A stretch of DNA of 64,000 bases, from NCBI RefSeq assembly GCF_019402665.1, contig NZ_VSST01000009.1, positions 99,353 through 163,352 on the forward strand, written 5' to 3'. The notes under the pieces are model-generated. The model had not been told where the DNA came from. It was given only the letters and a program-made list of their open reading frames with translations, and ran no database searches. The translations under genes and the position numbers were made by a program. Shown here piece after piece: positions 28,934 to 38,350 of the stretch; the stretch's first letter is position 1; every line of letters begins with the position of its first letter. Origin of the DNA: Bradyrhizobium canariense. Lineage in GTDB: Bacteria; Pseudomonadota; Alphaproteobacteria; Rhizobiales; Xanthobacteraceae.

Positions 28934-31900
28934 ATGCGCCAGGTCTTTGCAGGAATTGCAGCCGGAATGTTCCTAGCCGCGAAGCACGGCTGGGAGGCAG
29001 CCATTCGGCGCGGACCGGTGCTGTGGCTCACTTTGTGCGGCGTGTTGCTGGTCGCGGGGATCTTCGCGGTGACCGCCATGGCCGTCGGCGAATTTCGCGA
29101 ACGCACCCTGGCCAATCGCGAGCGCGAGCTGGAAAATACGGTGCAGCTGATCGCGCGGCACTTCGATCAGCAATTCGAGGATTCCGACATCGTCGCCGCC
29201 GATGTGATCGGGCAGATGAACCTGCCGGAGATCAGTTCGGCCGCGATGTTCCGCGAGCGCATGTCCGGACCCGCGACGAACCAGATGCTGCGGAGCAAGA
29301 TCGGCCCGGTGTCCTACCTCGGCGACATCGCGATCTACGATGCCGACGGCGAACTGATCAACTGGTCGCGGCCCCAGCCGCTGCCCAAGATCAACATCTC
29401 CTCACGCGCCTATTTTCAGACCTTCAAATCGAATCCGATGGCCGAACCGGTGGCGCTGGAGTCGGTCCGCAGCTTCATCATCGGAAAATGGACCACGATT
29501 GTCGCGCGTCGGCTGAGCGGCGCGGACGGCAGCTTCCTCGGCACGATGGTCCGCCGGATCGATCCGGACAGCTACCAGAACTATTTCGCGTCCGTTGCGC
29601 TTGCGGAGGGCACGGCGATCTCGCTGTTCGACCGCAATGGCAAGATGCTGTCGCGCTACCCGCATGTCGAAGAGCTGATCGGCAGGGACTTCAAGGACGC
29701 ACCGCTGATGCGCAAGATGCTGGCCGAAGGTGGCCGGCACACCCTGCGCGTCAGGGGCCCGATCGACGGCGACGAGCGCCTCGGCTCCGGGGCCTCGCTG
29801 TCGCATTTCCCGCTGGTCATCGTCGCGACCAACACCACGAGAGCCGCGCTGGCCGACTGGCGGCAGCAGACCGGTTTCATGGTCACCACCGCCGCGCTTT
29901 CGGCCACCGTGATTGCGCTGATCCTGTTCCTGATCGTTCGCCAGATCAACCGGCAGAACCGTGAGGCGCAGCAACGGCTGGAAGCGGAGCGCGGGCGGCT
30001 CGACACCGCCTTGAACAACATGTCGCAAGGGTTGATCCTGTACGATGCCGCCGGCTACATCGTCACCTGCAACCGCCGCTACGCCGATATGTTCGGCCTC
30101 TCTCACGATGTCATCAAGCCCGGCTGTCACATCCGCGAGGCGATGTATCATCGCAAGGAGCGCGGCGCGTTCGAAGGCGATGTCGAGGCATTTTGCGCCG
30201 ACGTCATGAGGATCGTCGCGGAGGGCACGGTCTCCACGAGAAGCCATCACTTGCCGAGTGGCCGAGCTTTCCAGGTCATCAACACTCCGCTCGCGCAGGG
30301 CGGATGGGTGGCCACGATCGAAGACATCACCGAGCGGCGCAAGCTGGAGCAGGAACGCGACCGCAACTACATGTTCCTGCGCGAGATCATCGACCACATC
30401 CCGTCGCAGATCACCGTGAAGGATGCTCAAACGCGGCAATATCTGCTGGTCAACCGGACCGCCGAAGAGCAATTCGGCCAATCGAGTGAAAACATCGTTG
30501 GCAAGACTCCCTTCGACATATACCCGGATGCCTCCGCCCGAGTCGTCACCGACGATGACAGCAAGGCGCTGAAGTCGGGCGAGAGATTGTTCAAGGACGA
30601 GCATGCCTGGCAGAGCCAGGCCAAGGGGATGCGCTACATCACCTCGACCCGGATCGGAATCCGCGACGAATCCGGCGAGCCGCGTTACCTCATCAACGTC
30701 GTCGAAGATGTCACCGAACGGCGGCGCGCCGACGAGAAGATCGCGCATATGGCGCATTACGATGCGCTGACCGACCTGCCCAACCGGGCGCTGTTCCGCG
30801 AGCAGATCGAGCGCGAACTGGAGAAGGTCGGCGGCGGCAGCCAGTTTGCGCTGCTCTATATCGACGTCGACGAGTTCAAGGGCATCAACGATTCGCTCGG
30901 TCATCACGTCGGCGACGAGCTGTTGAAGGGAATCGCGGCCCGCATCCGCAGCTGCCTCGGACCGGGCGACCTGATCGCGCGGCTCGGCGGCGACGAATTC
31001 GCGGTGATCCAGACCGGGATCAAATCATCCGCCGACGTGGTGTCATTCGTGACGCAGATCTTCGAGGCGATCCGCCGGCCCTATCACTGCTTCGGTCATC
31101 AGCTCTCCACCGACGCCAGCATCGGCATCGCCATGGCACCGCAGGACGGCACCGATCTCGACCAGCTCATCAAGAATGCCGATCTCGCGATGTACGGCGC
31201 CAAGGCCGAAGGACGCCGCACTCACCGTTTCTTCGAGCCGGAGATGGATGCGAGCGCCAAGGCGCGCCTGAGCCTGGAGCAGGATTTGCGCCAAGCCCTG
31301 GTGAACGGCGGCTTCGAGATTCACTATCAGCCGCTGGTCGACCTGCGCACCAACGAAGTCTCGGGATGCGAGGCGCTGCTGCGCTGGCGGCATCCCGAGC
31401 GCGGCATGGTGTCGCCGGCGGAGTTCATCCCGATTGCCGAGGACACCGGCTTGATCAACGAGCTCGGCGACTGGGTGCTGCGCATGGCCTGCAACGAGGC
31501 CGCGACCTGGCCGGCGCATGTGCGTGTCGCGGTCAACGTCTCGCCGGTGCAGCTCAAATGCGAGACGCTGGCACTGCGGATCGCCGGCGCCCTCGCCGAT
31601 TCCGGACTTGCCCCGTGCCGGCTCGAGCTAGAGATCACCGAGGCCGTGCTGATCCGCGACGACGAGGCGGCGCTCTCGATCCTGCACCAGCTCCGCGCCA
31701 TCGGCGTGCGCATCGCGCTCGACGATTTCGGCACCGGCTACTCCTCACTCAGCTATCTCAAGCGCTTCCCTTTCGACAAGATCAAGATCGACCGCTGCTT
31801 CGTCGCTGATATCGCCGAGACGAGCGGCGCGCCCGTGATCGTGCAGGCGGTGGTGAACATCGCCGCCGCCAGCAACATGACCACGGTCGCGGAGGGCGTC

Positions 31901-32044
31901 GAGACCGAGGCGCAGCGCGAGATGCTGCGTGCGCTCGGCTGCACGGAGATGCAGGGCTATCTCTTCAGCAGACCGAAGCCGGCCAGCGAAGTGCGAAAGC
32001 TGTTCGGCCCAAACCATGCCTTGCCGGTGGCGGCGGTGGCCTGA
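28934..32044 (+). CDS. Membrane Cache-PAS-PAS-GGDEF-EAL c-di-GMP protein
   Basis: Inner-membrane signalling protein of 1036 aa. Two helices (about residues 29-51 and 308-330) bracket a periplasmic Cache-like sensor domain; two PAS regions follow (NNMSQGLILYDAAGYIVTCNRRY; DHIPSQITVKDAQTRQYLLVNRT), then an intact GGDEF (RLGGDEF, no RxxD inhibitory site) and an intact EAL (CEALLRW, LEITEAVL, LDDFGTGYSS, KIKIDRCF, VAEGVET). It may both make and degrade c-di-GMP. The start at 28934 follows an AGGGAGGGGG site; the frame from 28898 begins upstream of that. Confidence 0.93.
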   Translation: MRQVFAGIAAGMFLAAKHGWEAAIRRGPVLWLTLCGVLLVAGIFAVTAMAVGEFRERTLANRERELENTVQLIARHFDQQFEDSDIVAADVIGQMNLPEISSAAMFRERMSGPATNQMLRSKIGPVSYLGDIAIYDADGELINWSRPQPLPKINISSRAYFQTFKSNPMAEPVALESVRSFIIGKWTTIVARRLSGADGSFLGTMVRRIDPDSYQNYFASVALAEGTAISLFDRNGKMLSRYPHVEELIGRDFKDAPLMRKMLAEGGRHTLRVRGPIDGDERLGSGASLSHFPLVIVATNTTRAALADWRQQTGFMVTTAALSATVIALILFLIVRQINRQNREAQQRLEAERGRLDTALNNMSQGLILYDAAGYIVTCNRRYADMFGLSHDVIKPGCHIREAMYHRKERGAFEGDVEAFCADVMRIVAEGTVSTRSHHLPSGRAFQVINTPLAQGGWVATIEDITERRKLEQERDRNYMFLREIIDHIPSQITVKDAQTRQYLLVNRTAEEQFGQSSENIVGKTPFDIYPDASARVVTDDDSKALKSGERLFKDEHAWQSQAKGMRYITSTRIGIRDESGEPRYLINVVEDVTERRRADEKIAHMAHYDALTDLPNRALFREQIERELEKVGGGSQFALLYIDVDEFKGINDSLGHHVGDELLKGIAARIRSCLGPGDLIARLGGDEFAVIQTGIKSSADVVSFVTQIFEAIRRPYHCFGHQLSTDASIGIAMAPQDGTDLDQLIKNADLAMYGAKAEGRRTHRFFEPEMDASAKARLSLEQDLRQALVNGGFEIHYQPLVDLRTNEVSGCEALLRWRHPERGMVSPAEFIPIAEDTGLINELGDWVLRMACNEAATWPAHVRVAVNVSPVQLKCETLALRIAGALADSGLAPCRLELEITEAVLIRDDEAALSILHQLRAIGVRIALDDFGTGYSSLSYLKRFPFDKIKIDRCFVADIAETSGAPVIVQAVVNIAAASNMTTVAEGVETEAQREMLRALGCTEMQGYLFSRPKPASEVRKLFGPNHALPVAAVA

Positions 32045-32045
32045 C

Positions 32046-33101
32046 ATGGCGAAGCCGGGGAAAACGTCAGCCAAGACGGTCGACGTTGCGGATTCCTACG
32101 CCGTGCGGCTGATGCAGCATCTGGTGGTGCCGACCTTCGTGGTCGACCCGAAACGCCGCGTCGTGATCTGGAACAGAGCCTGCGAGCGGCTGACCGGCGT
32201 TGCCGCCTCCGAGGTGATCGGCACCAATAAACACTGGCAGGCCTTCTACGAGACCAGGCGCCCTTGCCTTGCCGACCTCGTCGCGCTCGACCGCCCGGAG
32301 CAGCTGCCGGAGTTCTATTCCGAATATGCCGCGCGCGGCCATAACGGGCTCGGCTTCAGCGCCGAAAACTGGTGCGTGATGCCGAAGCTCGGCAGCCAGC
32401 TCTATCTCGCCATCGACGCCGGCCCCATCCACGACGAGGCCGGCCATCTGATCGCGGTGGTGGAGACTTTGCGCGACCTTACCGACCAGAAGCGCGCCGA
32501 GATGGCCCTGAAGGAGCTCGCCACCAAGGACGGGCTGACCGGCCTGTCGAACCGCCGTGCGTTCGACCAGATGCTGATGAGCGAATGGGGCCGCGCCCAG
32601 CGGACGCAGAAGCCGATGGCGCTGCTGTTCGTCGATGTCGATCATTTCAAGCTGTTCAACGACCGCCACGGCCATCAGAGCGGCGACGAATGCCTGCGCG
32701 CGGTCGCCGCCGTCGTCAGCCGGCATGCCGTGCGCCCGCTCGATCTCGCCAGCCGCTATGGCGGCGAGGAATTCGCGTTGATCCTGCCGGACATGGATTG
32801 CGGTGCCGCCTGCGTCATCGCCGACGAGATCCGCTGCGCCGTGATGGCCTTGCGGATCACCCATGGCGCCACCGGGGCCGGTGACCACGTCACCCTCAGC
32901 GTCGGCGTCGCCAGCCACATTCCCGGCGAAACCGACGGCAGCCCCGACCGTCTGCTGGCCGCGGCCGACGAGGCGCTTTATGCGGCCAAACGGCTCGGCC
33001 GCAACCGGATCATCTGCGCCGAACGGCTGCTCGCCGAGTTCGCCAAGCTCGGGCGGGACGGCGTGCCGGTTCCGGGCCGCGTCGCCAGAAAATCAGCCTA
33101 G
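32046..33101 (+). CDS. PAS-GGEEF diguanylate cyclase
   Basis: Cytosolic diguanylate cyclase, 351 aa. A PAS domain (residues 18-140, VPTFVVDPKRRVVIWNRACERLTG) precedes a GGDEF domain with active-site YGGEEF and an RxxD (RPLD) product-inhibition site exactly five residues before it. The metal-binding FVDVDHFKLFND is present. Its ATG is one base after the stop of the Cache-PAS-GGDEF-EAL gene, so the two are translated from one message and probably act together. Confidence 0.93.
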   Translation: MAKPGKTSAKTVDVADSYAVRLMQHLVVPTFVVDPKRRVVIWNRACERLTGVAASEVIGTNKHWQAFYETRRPCLADLVALDRPEQLPEFYSEYAARGHNGLGFSAENWCVMPKLGSQLYLAIDAGPIHDEAGHLIAVVETLRDLTDQKRAEMALKELATKDGLTGLSNRRAFDQMLMSEWGRAQRTQKPMALLFVDVDHFKLFNDRHGHQSGDECLRAVAAVVSRHAVRPLDLASRYGGEEFALILPDMDCGAACVIADEIRCAVMALRITHGATGAGDHVTLSVGVASHIPGETDGSPDRLLAAADEALYAAKRLGRNRIICAERLLAEFAKLGRDGVPVPGRVARKSA

Positions 33102-33135
33102 CCCGAATCAGCCTGGCAGGAGACGGCGGAAGCGG

Positions 33136-33163
33136 TTGCCCGGCCCCCGCCAATCGGCTAAAT
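33136..33163 (+). promoter_or_regulatory. Putative promoter of tRNA-Arg
   Basis: TTGCCC (33136-33141), 16-base spacer, CTAAAT (33158-33163), placed 13 bases before the tRNA 5' end. Confidence 0.4.
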
Positions 33164-33175
33164 GAACCTCGACTA

Positions 33176-33252
33176 GCACCCGTAGCTCAGCTGGATAGAG
33201 CGTTGCCCTCCGAAGGCAAAGGTCACACGTTCGAATCGTGTCGGGTGCGCCA
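33176..33252 (+). tRNA. tRNA-Arg (anticodon CCG)
   Basis: 77 nt cloverleaf with the CCA end encoded. Acceptor GCACCCG/CGGGTGC, D-arm GCTC...GAGC, anticodon arm TTGCC-CTCCGAA-GGCAA giving CCG (reads CGG), T-arm ACACG-TTCGAAT-CGTGT. No integrase gene or duplicated 3' end was found beside it. Confidence 0.97.
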
Positions 33253-33335
33253 GTCTCTTCCAGTCCGCGCTGGAGCCCCCACCCGAGTGGCCTTGTTACC
33301 GCCCGCGCTCAAGTCATCGCCGGCTCAGCGCAAGC

Positions 33336-33545
33336 TCAATTCAGCATCGAGATGATCGCCTGGACCTGGTCGGAAGCCGACGTGACCAGTCCGTCGTACG
33401 ACGTCTGGCCGTGTGCGGCCGCCTTCAGGATGCATTCGGCTACGGCCGCTTTCAGACCGAAGACCGACTGATCGGGCGGCACGCTCGCCATCACGGCCTC
33501 CAGCGCCTGACGCATGGTTCGAATGAGTTCGGAGCTGTATTGCAT
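33336..33545 (-). CDS. Small hypothetical protein
   Basis: 69-aa soluble, helix-rich protein without a recognised domain (MQYSSELIRTMRQALEAVMA...). Support for it being real: an excellent GGAGGA site 6-7 bases before ATG 33545, codon use like its neighbours and no competing frame. It lies between tRNA-Arg and dinB. Function unknown. Confidence 0.7.
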   Translation of the reverse strand: MQYSSELIRTMRQALEAVMASVPPDQSVFGLKAAVAECILKAAAHGQTSYDGLVTSASDQVQAIISMLN

Positions 33546-33712
33546 GGACTGTCCTCCGGCGGCTCATATTAGAGCGCATGCCCATGCTTGCCACTCACAA
33601 GCCTGAGATTGCTTTTTGATGGACTGGTACATCCCGCAGCGGCGGCCAGCCTGTGTCGACCGCTGAATCACATCACCTCGCGCTTCTCATCGCTCAATTG
33701 TATCATCTTGCC

Positions 33713-34816
33713 ATGAGCGAATCCGACACGGTGACCGGCGAGACCTCGCCCGTCCGCAAGATCATCCATATCGACATGGATGCCTTCTACGCGTCCGTGG
33801 AACAACGCGATCATCTGGAGCTGCGCGGAAAGCCGGTCGCGGTCGGAGGCTCCGCGGAACGTGGCGTCGTCGCCGCCGCCAGCTATGAGGCCCGCGAGTT
33901 CGGCGTTCGCTCCGCCATGCCGTCCGTGACGGCGAAGCGACAATGTCCCGATCTGATCTTCGTCAAGCCGCGCTTCGAGGTCTACAAGGCGATCTCCAGG
34001 CAGATCCGCGACATCTTCGCGGAGCATACTCCGATCATCGAGCCGTTGTCGCTCGACGAGGCCTATCTCGACGTGACCGAAAACCTGCAAGGCATTCCGC
34101 TGGCACGCGACATTGCACTCAAGATCCGCGAGAGGATCAAGGCCGAGACGGGTCTCAACGCGTCGGCCGGCATCTCCTACAACAAGTTCCTGGCCAAGCT
34201 CGCCTCCGATCATCGCAAGCCCAACGGTCAGTTCGTGATCTCACCGGAGATGGGACCCGCCTTCGTCGAGACGCTGCCCGTCGGCAAATTCCATGGGATA
34301 GGCCCGGCCACGGGCGCGAAGATGAACGCGCTCGGCATGTTCACCGGTCTCGATATTCGTCGTCAGACGCTGGAGTTCATGAATGCGAATTTCGGCAAGT
34401 CGGGCGCCTATTACTACTGGATCTCGCGCGGTGTCGACGAACGGCCGGTCCGGGCCAACCGGGTCCGCAAGTCCATCGGCGCGGAGACCACGTTCTCAAG
34501 CGATCTCACCGAATTCGACACGCTGGTCGCCGAGCTCAAGCCGCTCGTCGACAAGGTGTGGCGCCATTGCGAGGCGACGGGCAGCCGCGGCCGCACCGTC
34601 ACCTTGAAGATCAAGTTTGCCGATTTCGAGATCATCACGCGCAGCAGGTCCGCTCTTTCGCCGGTTGCAGGCCGGGACGATCTTGAGCGGCTGGCTTGCG
34701 GTCTGCTCGAAGGCGAGACGCCGCTGCCGAAGAGCGTCAGGCTCCTAGGAGTCTCGCTGTCTTCCCTCCAGGCCGGGGACGATGCGGAGCCGCCGCAACT
34801 GACTCTCGGCATCTGA
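33713..34816 (+). CDS. dinB: DNA polymerase IV
   Basis: Y-family translesion polymerase, 367 aa (E. coli Pol IV 351). The catalytic motifs are intact: HIDMDAFYASVEQRD, YEAREFGVRSAMP, SLDEAYLDVT (SxDE), and SAGISYNKFLAKLASDHRKPNG. It starts at ATG 33713 (MSESDTV); the frame opens earlier at 33653 without a site. No canonical GTTC-N7-GTTC LexA box was found in the upstream gap. The extreme C-terminus does not show an obvious clamp-binding pentapeptide. Confidence 0.94.
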   Translation: MSESDTVTGETSPVRKIIHIDMDAFYASVEQRDHLELRGKPVAVGGSAERGVVAAASYEAREFGVRSAMPSVTAKRQCPDLIFVKPRFEVYKAISRQIRDIFAEHTPIIEPLSLDEAYLDVTENLQGIPLARDIALKIRERIKAETGLNASAGISYNKFLAKLASDHRKPNGQFVISPEMGPAFVETLPVGKFHGIGPATGAKMNALGMFTGLDIRRQTLEFMNANFGKSGAYYYWISRGVDERPVRANRVRKSIGAETTFSSDLTEFDTLVAELKPLVDKVWRHCEATGSRGRTVTLKIKFADFEIITRSRSALSPVAGRDDLERLACGLLEGETPLPKSVRLLGVSLSSLQAGDDAEPPQLTLGI

Positions 34817-34931
34817 ACCAAACTGACGGGCTTTCCGCGGACGCAGACAGCCACGTAGAGCGCGCTCGCCACGCGAATCTACGGTGGCGGGTTTTCAGAC
34901 TCGCCACCGAAGGTCGATCCCCTGGGCCCGA

Positions 34932-35225
34932 TCAATGCCTCACGTGCTCGAACACCACGATCACGCCGGTCGGCTCGGGCTCGTGCGCCATCAGGCGTGT
35001 CAGCTCGGAATCGCCCCAATCGGCGAGGCTGACGACTTCGCCGCTCTGGCGCTCGGTGCCGGGGGGCGCCGTGGGCTCGACGACCTTCAGCCCTGTCTCA
35101 TCGACGAAGAAAGTGTGTTCGCCGAACATGCTGTTGAGCTGCGGCATGGCGGGATGCTCGTCGGGCAGCACCTGAGCGCCGAGCTGGTTGACGGTCTGCT
35201 TCACCTGTTCGGATGTGAGCTTCAT
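34932..35225 (-). CDS. Hypothetical protein
   Basis: 97-aa acidic soluble protein with no recognised domain (MKLTSEQVKQTVNQLGAQVL...). The ATG at 35225 is preceded by GGAGC and is preferred over a GTG at 35246. Predicted alpha/beta content. Convergent with dinB. Likely real because of the site and codon pattern; function unknown. Confidence 0.65.
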   Translation of the reverse strand: MKLTSEQVKQTVNQLGAQVLPDEHPAMPQLNSMFGEHTFFVDETGLKVVEPTAPPGTERQSGEVVSLADWGDSELTRLMAHEPEPTGVIVVFEHVRH

Positions 35226-35465
35226 GAGCTGCTCCGTTTCTGTCACGTCGGTTTCATTGAGCTGAGCCAGACCGGGCGTTCCCTGCGCCGATGTTCGCCT
35301 GGCCTATCTCCCGAACAGGTGCTCCGCACAAATGTTCCCGAAAAATGCATTTCGTGATCACGGGTTGCGCCCTGCCGCGCTTGCGGCACGAGATCGCCAC
35401 AGGACGCACATGATTCGGCGTCCCCAGAGCCGAATCCAAGAGCCAAATTCCAAGAGCCGAATTCG

Positions 35466-36152
35466 CTACTCGCTTCTGTTCTCGCCGACGGACAGCGCGC
35501 AGATGCGTGACAGATATGTGTAGGACAGCCCGGTCTCCTCGGCCCAGGCGTTGAACTGCGCCTGTACCTTGGCGAGATCGCTCTTCGACTTGACCTCTTC
35601 GGCAATGTCGAGACCCGCATCGCGCAGGCAGGCCACGACGTCCCTGGACGTCACAAAGCCGTCCCAGCCGACGAACCGCAGCAGCATCTGGCCGGTATTG
35701 CCACCCAACCGGCTGCCGCGCTTGCTCAGGAGATCGAGCAGGCCGATCTGGTCGGATGGCGGCCACTTCGCCAGAAACCTGCCGAAGCTGCCGTGCTCTC
35801 TTGCGATCTCCTGGACGAAGGCCGCGTTGTCGCGCACCGACATGATCTTGGCACCGTTGCGCACGATGCGCGCGTTGCGCAGCAGGCCCTCCCAATAATC
35901 CTCCGGCTGGAAGGTGAGCTTGGCCGGCTGGAAACGCAGGAAGGCCTCTTCAAACCCGTCCCATTTCGTCTCGATCACGCTCCAGGCAAAGCCCGCGCAA
36001 AACACACGCTTCGTCATCTCGGCGAGGATGCGATCGTCACCGCGTTTGGCGAGGCCCTTCAGGTCGGGCTTTTCGGGCATCAGCTTTTCCAGCGCCTTGG
36101 CCCCGCCCTTGCGTTTTTCGGCGCGCGCACGAATGGTCTTGAAGGAGGTCAT
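35466..36152 (-). CDS. DNA-3-methyladenine glycosylase I (Tag)-like protein
   Basis: Helix-hairpin-helix base-excision glycosylase of the Tag type, 228 aa. The segment KRVFCAGFAWSVIETKWDGFEEAFLRFQPAKL matches the Tag core, with LRNARIVRNGAKIMSVRDNAAFVQEIA and GGNTGQMLLRFVGWDGFVTSRDVVACL in the helix-hairpin-helix part. The N-terminal Cys and C-terminal His/Cys that bind zinc in E. coli Tag are not seen, so this is a divergent member. The start at ATG 36152 (MTSFKTIRARAEK) was chosen; the upstream frame covers the antisense of the next gene. Divergent from the metallophosphoesterase. Confidence 0.75.
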   Translation of the reverse strand: MTSFKTIRARAEKRKGGAKALEKLMPEKPDLKGLAKRGDDRILAEMTKRVFCAGFAWSVIETKWDGFEEAFLRFQPAKLTFQPEDYWEGLLRNARIVRNGAKIMSVRDNAAFVQEIAREHGSFGRFLAKWPPSDQIGLLDLLSKRGSRLGGNTGQMLLRFVGWDGFVTSRDVVACLRDAGLDIAEEVKSKSDLAKVQAQFNAWAEETGLSYTYLSRICALSVGENRSE

Positions 36153-36371
36153 GGGGAGACGAGCTGTTGGGGACACGAGCTGTTGAGGATACGCCACGAC
36201 ATCAGAATTCGATGATCCGGTCCAGCCCGGCGACGCTTCGATACTTGCAGCCGCGGATGCGCCGCAGCATACTGCCCGCGTTGAATTGGCGAGAGACGCG
36301 GCTGGTCTGCTTCTTGCGTTCAGATATTTTGCAATCCCGAGCATTTTTGACGTCTCACCCCTGGATTTCCA

Positions 36372-37199
36372 ATGCGCTGTCTGGTCGTGGCCGACCTGCA
36401 CTATTCGCTGCCTCAGCTCGACTGGCTCGTCAGCGCCGCTCCGCAATTCGACCTCGTGATCTTCGCCGGCGATGCGCTCGACATCGGCTCGATGGTGGAT
36501 TTTCGCGCGCAGATCGTGGTGGTGAAGAAGTACCTCGCGCTGCTCGCAGCGAAGACCCGCGTGATCCTCTGCTCCGGCAATCACGATCTCGACGAGCGCA
36601 ATGCGGAAGGCGAAAAGATCTCGCGCTGGATCTCGGAGGTGCGCGAGTTGGGCATTGCCTGCGACGGCGACGGCCTCACCGTCGGCGACACGCTGTTCAC
36701 GGTGTGCCCATGGTGGGATGGGCCTCTAGTCAAGCAACGCCTCGTCGCGCAGCTCGGCGCGGCCGCGGCCGGCCGGCCACGGCGCTGGATCTGGATCCAT
36801 CATGCGCCGCCGGCGGATTCACCGACGAGCTGGGGCGGCAAACGCTTCTTCGGCGACGTCGAGCTGGTGCAATGGATCATGCAGTATCAGCCCTCGATGG
36901 TGATCTCGGGGCATGTGCATCAATCGCCGTTCATTACCGATGGTTCCTGGTTCGACCGGCTCGGCCAGACCTGGGTGTTCAACGCGGGCCTGCAGCCGGG
37001 CCGACCGCCAACGTATATCGTGCTGGACCTCGATGCGGACAGGGCGTTCTGGCTTGCGGCCGGCGAGGCGCAATGGATCGATCTTGGCGCGCCGCTAAAG
37101 CGGCCCGCCGCTCCGATCGAGGCGCCGCCCGACTGGCTCACATTCTTGGATTGGATTGCCGATCCGAGCCTGGCGAGACCTCGAGCGGTGGCAGGTTGA
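36372..37199 (+). CDS. Metallophosphoesterase
   Basis: Calcineurin-like dinuclear metal phosphoesterase, 275 aa, cytosolic. Metal ligands appear in order: DLHY (residues 8-10), GDALD, GNHD, HHAPPADSP and GHVHQSP. The substrate is not predictable. Its last 62 bases overlap the 3' end of the convergent cNMP-domain gene. Confidence 0.85.
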   Translation: MRCLVVADLHYSLPQLDWLVSAAPQFDLVIFAGDALDIGSMVDFRAQIVVVKKYLALLAAKTRVILCSGNHDLDERNAEGEKISRWISEVRELGIACDGDGLTVGDTLFTVCPWWDGPLVKQRLVAQLGAAAAGRPRRWIWIHHAPPADSPTSWGGKRFFGDVELVQWIMQYQPSMVISGHVHQSPFITDGSWFDRLGQTWVFNAGLQPGRPPTYIVLDLDADRAFWLAAGEAQWIDLGAPLKRPAAPIEAPPDWLTFLDWIADPSLARPRAVAG

Positions 37200-37623
37200 T
37201 CATGCTCTGGAGCACCTCGCCGACCATGGCCAGATGGGTGCCATGGCCGGCATATTGCTGCTTGAGATCGGCGAGATAGGTGTTGGCGATATTGAGCCGC
37301 TGCGCCAGCATCTTGGCGATCAGAAGCGCCACGCCCGCCTCCTGCTTGAGGAACGAGGCGGCATCCTCGAATTCGTAGACGACGGAATCAGAGCAGGCCC
37401 GTACGGTCGCAGTGTGCGGCTGCCCCAGCAGCACCGACATTTCGCCCAGCACCGCGCCGGGCTCGGCCACCGTGGCGACCACCATCTCGCCCTTGAGCAC
37501 TTCGAGCTTGCCCTGCATCAGCACATAGAGATGACCGGTGGTGCCGCCCTCGGCCACGATAGTCGTGCCGGCCGCAACCTGCCGCTCCGTCCCACCGGTG
37601 CAATAATCCAGAACTGCACGCAT
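37138..37623 (-). CDS. Cyclic-nucleotide-binding-domain protein
   Basis: 161-aa protein that is mostly one Crp-type cNMP-binding beta-roll (residues 10-105, VAAGTTIVAEGGTTGHLYVLMQGKLEVLKG) with no DNA-binding HTH. The phosphate-binding cassette reads PGAVLGEMSVLLGQPHTATVRA, where the usual Arg before Ser/Thr-Ala is His, so nucleotide binding may be weakened. The tail is helical. It overlaps the metallophosphoesterase tail to tail by 62 bases. Confidence 0.8.
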   Translation of the reverse strand: MRAVLDYCTGGTERQVAAGTTIVAEGGTTGHLYVLMQGKLEVLKGEMVVATVAEPGAVLGEMSVLLGQPHTATVRACSDSVVYEFEDAASFLKQEAGVALLIAKMLAQRLNIANTYLADLKQQYAGHGTHLAMVGEVLQSMINLPPLEVSPGSDRQSNPRM

Positions 37624-37680
37624 CCGACCAAGCTCCCGTCGCAGGGAGATACTAGGGCACGATCGGCGTCGCGCGCTTGC

Positions 37681-38229
37681 TCAAATTTGTGGCAAGCCCC
37701 GCACCCGCGACAGATGCTTCGCAAGATGGACTGACTGCCAGTCTCCGAGACCAGTGTCCTCGAACCCTGCCTTTTTCGCAAGGCCGCGCATCTCCGCGTT
37801 CACACGCGCGGTCTCGGCCGCAATCATCTCGTGACCGAGATCGCTCGCGTGCTTCTCCATGGCTGTCATCATGCGGAGGCCGACGCCCTTGCGCTGAAAG
37901 ACATCGGCAACGGAGATGGCGAAATCACCATGCCGTGCAGCCGCATCGTAGGCGTATCTGGTTTCGCCGATGATCGTGCCTTGCCCTTCGTGCCTGATCT
38001 CGGCGAGCAGGGTGAAATGACCGGGATGGCTGATCCTGGCGACGCATTCGGCCGCGACCATTGCAAAGTCCGCCCGCGCGCCCATGAAGCGCTTGTTGCG
38101 CGATGTCGTGGAGAGGCTCGTGAAATAGATCGAGAGGCCCTCGACATCGAACGCGCTGGCCGGCCTGATACGGCCCGTGGCGTTCGCTTCGGCGGACTCG
38201 ACGATGGCATCCAGCAATAAGCGTAACAT
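37681..38229 (-). CDS. GNAT family N-acetyltransferase
   Basis: Acetyl-CoA-dependent N-acetyltransferase, 182 aa. The acetyl-CoA loop is FQRKGVGLRMM (R/QxxGxG/A) after ISVADVF, followed by RVNAEMRGLAKKAGFEDTG typical of motif B. A 23-residue N-terminal lead may be over-long; an alternative start is not evident. Acceptor unknown. Confidence 0.8.
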   Translation of the reverse strand: MLRLLLDAIVESAEANATGRIRPASAFDVEGLSIYFTSLSTTSRNKRFMGARADFAMVAAECVARISHPGHFTLLAEIRHEGQGTIIGETRYAYDAAARHGDFAISVADVFQRKGVGLRMMTAMEKHASDLGHEMIAAETARVNAEMRGLAKKAGFEDTGLGDWQSVHLAKHLSRVRGLPQI

Positions 38230-38350
38230 GCGCGAGGCTCTCGGCAGGTTGCATCGAATGCAGACCTAGCCGAGACCACGCGCTGACCGCTTGGACGGTG
38301 CTGCCAATCTTGCGGCCGAAAACGAACAGTTCGTTCCTCGGTGCCGAGCG

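Noticed and set aside
33176..33252. tRNA-Arg as an integration site for a genomic island
   Set aside because: No integrase, no duplicated tRNA 3' end and the neighbouring genes look like core genome.
33517..33530. Possible LexA box GTTC-N6-GTTC near dinB
   Set aside because: Rhizobial LexA sites have seven bases between the half-sites, and this one lies inside the coding sequence of the small gene at 33336-33545.
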